From NCBI GenBank assembly GCA_947627335.1, contig CANQVQ010000098.1, positions 1 through 5,811 on the forward strand: a stretch of 5,811 nucleotides of DNA. Direction: 5' to 3'. Of the stretch, positions 1 to 4,524 are shown piece after piece. The notes beneath the pieces were generated by a model, which worked only from the letters and a program-made list of their open reading frames with translations, was not told the origin of the DNA and made no database searches. Each line of letters opens with the position of its first letter. The first letter of the stretch is position 1. The position numbers were made by a program, and so were the translations under genes. Source of the stretch: an uncultured Clostridia bacterium. GTDB lineage: Bacteria; Bacillota; Clostridia; Oscillospirales; CAG-382.

Positions 1-530
1 TCCTCCGCACGGATCTGTTCGGGGTTGTTCATGTAGACGTAGGTCCCGCCTTCCCGCTTGACGTAGTTGACCTTCGCCGGTTCGAGCGGGTCGGTCCCGT
101 CCCCGTCGAGCGGGAGGTCCGAGACGTCCGCCGCCGGAAGCAGGTCGTAGGGCAGGGTGACCGTGTGGTTTTCCGCGACGGTTTCGAGGGAGAACGGCGC
201 GTTCGGCTTTTCGGTCCGGACGGTCAGGGTGTACGTTTGGTCTTCGGTCAGGGAGACGGAAAGCGAGGTCTCCCCTTCGGCGATGACTTCGCCGCCGGTC
301 GAGCGGGAAAGCGAAAGGGCGGACGCGTCCGGGCAGGTCAGGCGGTAGGTATCGGTATACGGGGCGACGACGGCGTACGTCCGCACGCCGGACCCGTCGG
401 TCACGTCCGTGACGCCCGAAAGCCGGAACGCGGTATACACCGCCGCCGGTTCCGCGTAAACCGGCAAAGCCCCGCCGACGAGCGGCAGGGCGACGCAAAG
501 GACAAGCAGGAGCGCGAAGATCCGTTTCAT
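1..530 (-). CDS. Secreted protein of unknown function (3' end off the left edge)
   Basis: This reading frame is open from an ATG at 530-528 to the left edge: 176 complete codons, with the C-terminus missing. The protein starts MKRIFALLLVLCVALPLVGG and has a classic Sec signal peptide (basic KR, hydrophobic core at about residues 4-20, likely cleavage after VYA at residue 26). The mature part visible here is rich in Thr, Val, Asp and Tyr, which suggests extracellular beta-sandwich structure; it ends near a YVYMNNPEQI segment. I recognise no family or catalytic motif. The start is supported by an AGAAAGAGGT ribosome binding site at 536-545. The gene lies 22 nt after the anti-sigma-like gene on the same strand, so it is probably third in that operon. 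Its role may be an envelope component or a partner of the membrane sensor (inference). A lipoprotein is unlikely, because the only Cys in the signal region (C12) lies in the middle of the hydrophobic core. Confidence 0.85.
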   Translation of the reverse strand, partial: MKRIFALLLVLCVALPLVGGALPVYAEPAAVYTAFRLSGVTDVTDGSGVRTYAVVAPYTDTYRLTCPDASALSLSRSTGGEVIAEGETSLSVSLTEDQTYTLTVRTEKPNAPFSLETVAENHTVTLPYDLLPAADVSDLPLDGDGTDPLEPAKVNYVKREGGTYVYMNNPEQIRAE

Positions 531-552
531 GCAAAACCTCTTTCTGCGGAGG

Positions 553-1437
553 TCACGCGCTTTCGCCGACCCCGCGGATGCTGTATAACGCGAGCAGGAG
601 CGTCTGCTCGTTCGGAGCCGTCAGGCGGCATCCGAGCGAACCGTACAGGCAGTCCGCCCGACAGGTCCCGTCCGATCCGACGGTCACGCCGAAGACGCAC
701 TTCCCGACGGCGACCCGCTTCGCCCCCTCGGCGAGGGCGTACTGCGACGTGTCGGTATCGGTGACGAGGAAGCGGACGTCCGCTTCGTCAAAGCTGAGGA
801 TCGCGCAGAAGCCGCCGTCCTCGGAAACCGTATGCAGGATGCTGTCCGGCGCACTGCCGTCGGGCAGGGATTCGAGGTAGAGCAGCCCGACCGGGAGGTT
901 TTCGGTGGAAAGCCATGTGACCACGTCGGTATAGACTTCCGCACGTTCCCCGTCGGCGAAAGCGGGCGGCAGGGAGCCGTTCCCGGACAGGGAAGCGGTC
1001 CCTTGCAGGGCGTAGAGCAGCCGAAGCTCCTGCTGCCGGTCGTTCCAGCGTTCCCACGTCTCCTTTTCGCGGCTGGAGCGCGCCGCGTTCGACAGGCTGA
1101 ACGCACCGCCGACGAAGATGGCGACGGTCAGCAGGGCGGCTGCCAGCACCGCCGCGGGATGGATCCGGCGGCTTCGGCGCATGGAATCCGGCATGGGGGC
1201 GCGGAAGCTGATGCGGAGAAGTCCCGCCTGCAGCTCCTCCTCGCTTTTCGGCTCGTCGCCGCTGAGTTCGGCGAGGTAGGCGAAGCATTCGTTGACCAAC
1301 CGCAGGTCCGCTTCGTCCTGCGGTTTTGCCAGTTCCAGATCAATGAGACGCGTCAGGATCGCGGCACGCTGCTCGTCGGAGATCGCGTCGCCGTCGAGCA
1401 GATGCAGCAGGTCGGCGCTCGTCGGGTTGCGGTCCAT
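553..1437 (-). CDS. Putative single-pass membrane anti-sigma factor
   Basis: A 294-aa protein starting MDRNPTSADLL. Residues 1-90 are cytoplasmic, charged and predicted helical, as expected of a sigma-binding domain, but there is no HxxxCxxC zinc anti-sigma motif. Residues about 92-115 form one hydrophobic transmembrane segment after a basic RRSRR stretch, giving N-in topology. Residues 120-145 are a charged, Trp-containing probable helix. The remainder is an extracytoplasmic domain with five cysteines (211, 247, 259, 263, 270). Membership of the anti-sigma class is inferred from topology and from position directly after an ECF sigma gene; I do not recognise the outer domain. A GTG at 1446 would add three residues, but it lies inside the ribosome binding site, so the ATG at 1437 is preferred. 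The stop is TGA at 555-553. It is probably translationally coupled to the upstream sigma gene. It could instead be another kind of signal-transducing membrane protein. Confidence 0.8.
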   Translation of the reverse strand: MDRNPTSADLLHLLDGDAISDEQRAAILTRLIDLELAKPQDEADLRLVNECFAYLAELSGDEPKSEEELQAGLLRISFRAPMPDSMRRSRRIHPAAVLAAALLTVAIFVGGAFSLSNAARSSREKETWERWNDRQQELRLLYALQGTASLSGNGSLPPAFADGERAEVYTDVVTWLSTENLPVGLLYLESLPDGSAPDSILHTVSEDGGFCAILSFDEADVRFLVTDTDTSQYALAEGAKRVAVGKCVFGVTVGSDGTCRADCLYGSLGCRLTAPNEQTLLLALYSIRGVGESA

Positions 1438-1442
1438 ACGCG

Positions 1443-1450
1443 TCACCTCC
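1443..1450 (-). promoter_or_regulatory. Perfect ribosome binding site GGAGGTGA overlapping the sigma stop codon
   Basis: Read on the minus strand, GGAGGTGA matches the full anti-Shine-Dalgarno core of 16S rRNA. Its last three bases are the TGA stop of the sigma gene (1445-1443). Five bases separate it from the ATG at 1437. This settles the start of the anti-sigma-like gene, since an upstream GTG at 1446-1444 lies within the site itself and has no spacer. The arrangement suggests that ribosomes finishing the sigma gene re-initiate on the partner, which would keep the two proteins in balance (inference). Confidence 0.85.
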
Positions 1451-2060
1451 CCTGCGCGTCGGGCGGACGCTTGCCGAAGGTCGGAAGCGCCGACGCCGGG
1501 AGAAGCTCGGGCAGGATGCGCTCCCGCAGCTTCTTGCGGAGCCTGCAGAGGGACACCTTGACCGTGTTTTCCTTCATATGTAGACGGTCGGCGGTCTGGC
1601 GGACCGTCAGTTCGCCGACGATGACGCAGTCGAACAGCTTCCGCTCGTTCGCGTTGAGCCGTTCACGGATCTGCTGGAGATAGGTGGCGTAGGTTTCGCG
1701 TTCGATGACGTGATCCTCCGCCGAAGCGCGCCGCTCCGGATCCCGCTCGGCTTCCTCAATGAGCTGCTCGAAATCCATCGGTTCCGGCTCCCGCGCCTTC
1801 TTGCGGAAGAACGCCGCCGTCAGCAGGCGGATGCTGCGGGTGGTCCAGACGTGCAGACCGATCTCGGTGTGCGTTTCCAGCTCCCCCCAATGCTTCCAGA
1901 GCGCGACGAAAGCGTCCTCGACGATCTCCTCCGCGTCGGCGACGGACAGGCGGGCGGATGCCCGGCAGTAGCGAATGAGGTTTTGGAAGGAACGGCGGTA
2001 AAAATCGTCGAAGGACAGCTCCTCCGCCTGTTCCGCAGGCTTTTCGGTTTTTTCAGCCAT
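1443..2060 (-). CDS. ECF-type RNA polymerase sigma factor
   Basis: A 205-aa protein with the two-domain layout of extracytoplasmic-function sigma factors. Region 2 is at about residues 17-61: FDDFYRRSFQNLIRYC, then ADAEEIVEDAFVALW, the typical core-binding and -10-recognition helices. A charged linker covers residues 86-122. Region 4 is at about residues 131-183, with the helix-turn-helix LTVRQTADRLHMKENTVKV followed by SLCRLRKKLRERI, which would contact the -35 element. Length is close to the usual 160-210 aa. An acidic N-terminal tail of about 15 residues and a short Pro-rich C-terminal tail flank the domains. The ATG at 2060 is chosen because sigma homology begins soon after it, a G-rich ribosome binding site (AAGGGGGA) lies 7 bases upstream, and the promoter at 2095-2123 places transcription start about 28 bases before it. 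The frame stays open far upstream, but that part is intergenic. It is first in an operon with the membrane protein that probably holds it inactive. Confidence 0.93.
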   Translation of the reverse strand: MAEKTEKPAEQAEELSFDDFYRRSFQNLIRYCRASARLSVADAEEIVEDAFVALWKHWGELETHTEIGLHVWTTRSIRLLTAAFFRKKAREPEPMDFEQLIEEAERDPERRASAEDHVIERETYATYLQQIRERLNANERKLFDCVIVGELTVRQTADRLHMKENTVKVSLCRLRKKLRERILPELLPASALPTFGKRPPDAQGR

Positions 2061-2094
2061 CTTCCGTCCCCCTTTCGTCTCCGGCTTCCTTTTC

Positions 2095-2123
2095 AGTATA
2101 GCCAATCCGTTCCCGCTTGTCAA
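2095..2123 (-). promoter_or_regulatory. Near-consensus housekeeping promoter of the sigma operon
   Basis: On the minus strand there is a perfect -35 box TTGACA (2123-2118), a 17-base spacer and a TATACT -10 box (2100-2095), which differs from consensus by one base. Transcription would start near 2088, giving a leader of about 28 bases before the sigma ATG. The match implies strong constitutive transcription by the vegetative sigma factor rather than autoregulation by the ECF factor. Just upstream, AACCG (2140-2144) and CGGTT (2155-2159) flank an A-rich tract, which could be an operator or an UP-like element. That last point is weak. Confidence 0.88.
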
Positions 2124-2341
2124 GAGGAAATTTGCGCAGAACCGACAAAAAAAGCGGTTGGAAGATTTTGGTTTGTAGGTTTTAGACAAAGAAAGACCTT
2201 CATTTTTTGTGGAAATGACGCCTCGCGACGCTTTTTGCGGGAGGGCTGTACCCCTCGGCGCAAAAGAAAAACATTGTTCAACAGGGGTGCAGCATCGGAA
2301 AGGGTTCGTCCCGCCGGTGTTTGTGACCCGTCTCCTTTTGT

Positions 2342-2373
2342 CCTGCGGGCGTTTTGGGGGAGCCGTCCGCAGG
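2342..2373. repeat. Dispersed GC-rich repeat, copy A, with inverted-repeat ends
   Basis: CCTGCGG (2342-2348) and CCGCAGG (2367-2373) can pair as a 7-bp stem around an 18-base loop. The first 28 bases match copy C at 4281-4308 at 24 positions without gaps, and the 3' half shares AGCCGTCCGC and GGCG-N-ATT with copy B. No U-tract follows, so it is unlikely to be a terminator. It may belong to a short palindromic intergenic repeat family. Confidence 0.6.
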
Positions 2374-2596
2374 CGTATTAACGTTCGGGTGACAAACGCA
2401 ATCGCGGCGTCGCCGCTACGCGTCGCCTTGCTCTGCGTTTTTCCCCCGAAAACCCCCTTTTCGTCGAAAACCGGCTCGGCTTGCGCCAATGCTGACGCCG
2501 CCTTCGCCGTTTTTCTCTTAAGGAGTCCCTCCGGCGGTTCATGCCCGCCTACGGGACGATATTTTATTGGAAACGCTTCGCGTATGGGGGCAAACG

Positions 2597-2628
2597 GGGC
2601 GGTGTTCGGAGCCGTCCGCGGGCGAATT
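2597..2628. repeat. Dispersed GC-rich repeat, copy B
   Basis: Related to copy A: the core AGCCGTCCGC (2610-2619) is identical, followed by GGCG-N-ATT in both, and preceded by a GGGCG block with one gap. It has a looser dyad (GCGG at 2599-2602 with CCGC at 2616-2619). Similarity to copies A and C is visible but imperfect. Confidence 0.5.
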
Positions 2629-2708
2629 GCACAAAAATGGGAATGCGGTTTTGTCCGAATGGGAGAAGCGAAGAAAATGCGGTGGAAAACTGTACCGCTT
2701 CGGGGGGT

Positions 2709-2756
2709 AAACGGACATTTTCCCAATAGAAGGCGTTTGACGGCGGGAACGCACGG
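2709..2756 (+). repeat. Shared leader block, copy 1 (upstream of the 2792 gene)
   Basis: Begins with AAACGGACATTT (2709-2720), identical over 12 bases to 4473-4484. It continues with matching blocks: CC then ATAG and AAGG, then TTTGA-CGG-GGGA-ACG, with small gaps relative to the second copy. In this copy the block ends about 35 bases before the start codon. It could be a retained duplicate of a leader, a shared promoter region or a regulator site. Confidence 0.65.
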
Positions 2757-2778
2757 TTTGCCCGTCGGAAGAACGGAA

Positions 2779-2786
2779 AAGGAGGA
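2779..2786 (+). promoter_or_regulatory. Ribosome binding site AAGGAGGA
   Basis: A strong Shine-Dalgarno match 5 bases before the ATG at 2792. It fixes the start of the surface-protein gene directly at its signal peptide. Confidence 0.9.
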
Positions 2787-2791
2787 AACGT

Positions 2792-4249
2792 ATGAAAAAG
2801 AAAACCCTTGCGGTCCTGGTGTCGGTCGTTCTGGTGCTGACGATGGGACTTGCCGTTTTCGCGGAGGAAATGACGATCGGCGTACTTTCGGGCGCCCCGG
2901 AAGACACGGAAGAAGTCGTTACCCCGGCGGAAGAAGCCGTCGAAGAACCGACGGAGGAACCGGCTGAGGAGCCGACCGAAGAACCGGTTGAAGAACCGGC
3001 GGAAGAACCGGCGGAAGAGCCGGTCGAGGAACCGGTCAAAGAGCCGGTGAAGATCCCGGAGGGGCTGCCGTTCAAGTTCACCACGGCGGACCTGACGAAA
3101 GAGCAGTTTGACAGCATCTACCAGGATCAATGGTTTGACGGCGTTGCCGACCATCTGGACGTCAGCTACGTCGCGGAAGAAGGCAAACTCGCCGAGCTGC
3201 GCAACATCGGCGACCAGACCTGCACCGTCGAGTTCTACGTCTGCTACCTCGCGTATGACAACACCATCGCCGAGGACAGCCTGCAGACCTTCGTCCTTGA
3301 ACCGGGCGAGAGCGCGACCGTCGAGTATGTGGAAGGCTACGATTACGCGTATGCCGGGTTGGTCTCCGTCGAATGCGACGGCAAGCGTGTCGATTTCCCC
3401 GCGATGGTGGGCGGGATCGAGACCCCGCACGACCCGGAAGCGGCGGTTGACGCCGTGCCGGTCGACCCGTCCGCGTTCACGACGAGTGCGACCCTGCACA
3501 AGTACGGCGAGAACACCCTCGCGATCGTTAACGTGAAGAACGACGGCGAGCAGAACAGCCTCGTGACCGTGACCGGCAACTACCTTGCCGCGGACGGCAG
3601 CGTGCTTGGCACCGAAACGCAGACCTTTGACGGATTCTCCGCAGGCTGGTCGAACAGCTTCGTGTTCAATCCGGGTTATGCGTTCGACGGCTTCACCTAC
3701 GAGGTGACGGCGGTCGAAACCGACTACGACAGCATGGCGAACAAGGTCCTGCTCGAGCAGGGCAGCTGCTACGCGGATGCGTACGGGCTTGATCTGGACG
3801 CGGAAACCTGGGAAGAGATCTTCGAGAACGCGACGATCTCCGGGTTCCGTTCGATCGGCGCCGGCTTCGGGAGCGACTGCACCGTGGCGTACCTTTCCGG
3901 GTTTGAAGGCGACGGTGAGACCTACGGTGTGCGCGTCGACGCGGACCTTCTGCTGGTCGCGCCGAACGGCGACGTGGAAAAGGTGATCGATAACGCTCTC
4001 GTGAACGCGAACGGCTATCTGGAGGATTGCGATGGGAGACATCTGACGCTTGTCGACTCCTACGAACTCTTCGGCGAGTACCGCGACCTGTCGGATTACA
4101 AGCTGGTGGTCAACGTTCATTCCGTCAATTCCCGTACGCTTGTGAACGTCGGACATTCCGTCAGCGAAGTTCCTTCCGAGCCGTCGTTCATTTCCTGGGT
4201 GCTCCGCTGCGGGTACGGGCTGTTCATCGACGCCCCGCTGCCCCGCTGA
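2792..4249 (+). CDS. Exported multi-domain surface protein with Glu/Pro repeat spacer
   Basis: A complete 485-aa protein. Residues 1-24 are a Sec signal peptide (MKKK, hydrophobic core, likely cleavage after VFA). Residues 51-86 are nine tandem four-residue EEPx units, an acidic and proline-rich spacer of the kind that spans cell walls. Residues 122-197 look like a first beta-sandwich module. Residues 232-311 form a clearer module with the FDGFSAGWSNSF signature (279-290), in layout resembling FxLYD-type extracellular domains (polar strand, D-G-S turn, then a G-W/N turn), which is inference. Residues about 323-440 form a mixed helix/strand segment that aligns by eye with the paralogue at 4525: YGLDLDAETWEEIF, later LLLVAPNGDV. 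The C-terminus (from about 458) diverges and ends in a short hydrophobic stretch. There is no LPxTG motif, so any wall attachment is non-sortase. It is transcribed alone, ending at the terminator at 4387, and is divergent from the sigma operon. Function unknown; a binding or structural envelope role is plausible. Confidence 0.9.
   Translation: MKKKTLAVLVSVVLVLTMGLAVFAEEMTIGVLSGAPEDTEEVVTPAEEAVEEPTEEPAEEPTEEPVEEPAEEPAEEPVEEPVKEPVKIPEGLPFKFTTADLTKEQFDSIYQDQWFDGVADHLDVSYVAEEGKLAELRNIGDQTCTVEFYVCYLAYDNTIAEDSLQTFVLEPGESATVEYVEGYDYAYAGLVSVECDGKRVDFPAMVGGIETPHDPEAAVDAVPVDPSAFTTSATLHKYGENTLAIVNVKNDGEQNSLVTVTGNYLAADGSVLGTETQTFDGFSAGWSNSFVFNPGYAFDGFTYEVTAVETDYDSMANKVLLEQGSCYADAYGLDLDAETWEEIFENATISGFRSIGAGFGSDCTVAYLSGFEGDGETYGVRVDADLLLVAPNGDVEKVIDNALVNANGYLEDCDGRHLTLVDSYELFGEYRDLSDYKLVVNVHSVNSRTLVNVGHSVSEVPSEPSFISWVLRCGYGLFIDAPLPR
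2942..3049 (+). repeat. 12-bp tandem repeat coding for nine EEPx units
   Basis: Nine in-frame copies of a unit close to GAAGAACCGGCG encode EEPT, EEPA, EEPT, EEPV, EEPA, EEPA, EEPV, EEPV and KEPV. Third-base variation (gaa/gag, ccg constant) shows that the copies are not freshly duplicated. Being a multiple of three, copy-number change would alter spacer length without breaking the frame. Confidence 0.9.
3485..3724 (+). repeat. Surface module copy in the 485-aa protein
   Basis: Encodes residues 232-311, the module carrying FDGFSAGWSNSF. The same module occurs at 4717-4953 and 5443-5685. Conserved pattern: a V-x-N strand end, a short D-G or S-G turn, then T-F-D-G-F, A-G-W-x-N and an aromatic [F]-x-Y strand. 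This is a protein-level repeat with patchy DNA identity. Confidence 0.8.
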
Positions 4250-4265
4250 GGGAGAGCGATCCCGC

Positions 4266-4325
4266 CAAGCCCTCCTTGCGCCTGCGGGCGGTTCGGGGGA
4301 ACCGTTCGATCCGGGCGAGGGCTTG
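4266..4325 (+). other. Nested inverted repeat in the 3' untranslated region
   Basis: CAAGCCCTC (4266-4274) and GAGGGCTTG (4317-4325) form a perfect 9-bp outer stem. Inside it, CGGTTC (4289-4294) and GAACCG (4299-4304) form a perfect 6-bp hairpin with a GGGG loop. It begins 16 bases after the stop codon of the 485-aa gene and contains repeat copy C. No U-tract follows, so it is not a typical terminator; it may stabilise the 3' end of the mRNA, or be part of the dispersed repeat element. Confidence 0.65.
4281..4308. repeat. Dispersed GC-rich repeat, copy C
   Basis: Matches copy A (2342-2369) at 24 of 28 ungapped positions. The match starts with the identical CCTGCGGGCG and includes GGGGGA and CCGT. 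It sits within the nested hairpin downstream of the surface-protein gene, so copies flank this gene on both sides. Confidence 0.65.
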
Positions 4326-4386
4326 CACAAAGGGGGAACATCTTTCCGAGCGGTTTGCGGCTTTGACCGTTTGGAAGGTTCCGAAA

Positions 4387-4414
4387 AAAAGAGGGAGATT
4401 CGTCTCCCTCTTTT
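4387..4414 (+). terminator. Rho-independent terminator after the 485-aa gene
   Basis: A 12-bp perfect stem (AAAAGAGGGAGA 4387-4398 with TCTCCCTCTTTT 4403-4414), closed by a TTCG tetraloop and followed by CGTTT. It lies about 140 bases after the stop at 4249. The A-run upstream (4384-4390) would serve as a U-tract on the other strand, so it could act in both directions. It separates the two surface-protein genes into different transcripts. Confidence 0.9.
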
Positions 4415-4472
4415 CGTTTGCCGAAAAAACGACCCGAAAATTTTTCGATTTTCTTGTACCCTTCAGGCGAGA

Positions 4473-4524
4473 AAACGGACATTTACCTCATAGGAAGGAT
4501 TCTATTTGAACGGAGGGACGTGCG
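4473..4524 (+). repeat. Shared leader block, copy 2 (upstream of the 4525 gene)
   Basis: Starts with AAACGGACATTT (4473-4484), identical to 2709-2720, followed by CATAGGAAGG and TTTGAACGGAGGGACG, which line up with the first leader with a few gaps. Here the GGAGGG part (4512-4517) serves as the ribosome binding site, 7 bases before the ATG at 4525. The presence of this block right after a terminator makes it a candidate promoter region, but no clear -10/-35 pair is seen. Confidence 0.65.

Larger units (their letters stand above)
2124..2791. other. Gene-free divergent intergenic region with repeats and hairpins
   Basis: About 670 bases separate the divergent sigma operon and surface-protein gene. 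Long frames are open on both strands here, but they lack ribosome binding sites and give low-complexity translations rich in Arg, Pro and Ala, so I call none of them a gene. The region holds two copies of a dispersed repeat (2342-2373 and 2597-2628). It also holds a nested inverted repeat: AAACGCA 2394-2400 with TGCGTTT 2434-2440, enclosing GCGGC/GCCGC at 2404-2416. A leader block at 2709-2756 is shared with the downstream paralogue. The part at 2124-2220 is AT-richer than the rest. I could not identify a convincing promoter for the rightward gene; TTGTCC (2651) with AAAATG 17 bases on is too weak to call. Confidence 0.6.

Noticed and set aside
832..1683. A 283-codon plus-strand frame opposite the anti-sigma-like and sigma genes
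   Set aside because: It is antisense to two genes with clear protein features and has no ribosome binding site or recognisable domain.
2158..2186. A possible plus-strand promoter TTGGAA-17-TTTAGA
   Set aside because: Only 4/6 and 3/6 matches to consensus, and it would give a leader of about 600 bases.
2394..2440. Nested inverted repeat followed by a T-run, as a plus-strand terminator
   Set aside because: The outer stem is only 7 bp with a 33-base interior, and there is no gene on the plus strand upstream for it to terminate.
2061..2726. A 222-codon upstream extension of the sigma factor frame
   Set aside because: The promoter (2095-2123) and G-rich ribosome binding site lie inside this stretch, the translation is low-complexity, and sigma homology starts only after the ATG at 2060.
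2746..2766. A possible ECF promoter GGAAC ... CGTC upstream of the 485-aa gene
   Set aside because: The spacer is only 12 bases, while ECF promoters usually have about 16-17; it also lies too close to the start codon.
2209..2967. A 252-codon plus-strand frame across the intergenic region
   Set aside because: It overlaps the start of the surface-protein gene in another frame, gives Arg/Gly-rich sequence and has no ribosome binding site.
2564..4330. A 588-codon open frame on the minus strand opposite the 485-aa gene
   Set aside because: It is a shadow of the real gene in GC-rich DNA: its translation is His/Arg/Val-rich and low-complexity (poly-FFRR opposite the EEPx repeat), with no ribosome binding site. 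The plus-strand frame has a signal peptide and domain similarity.
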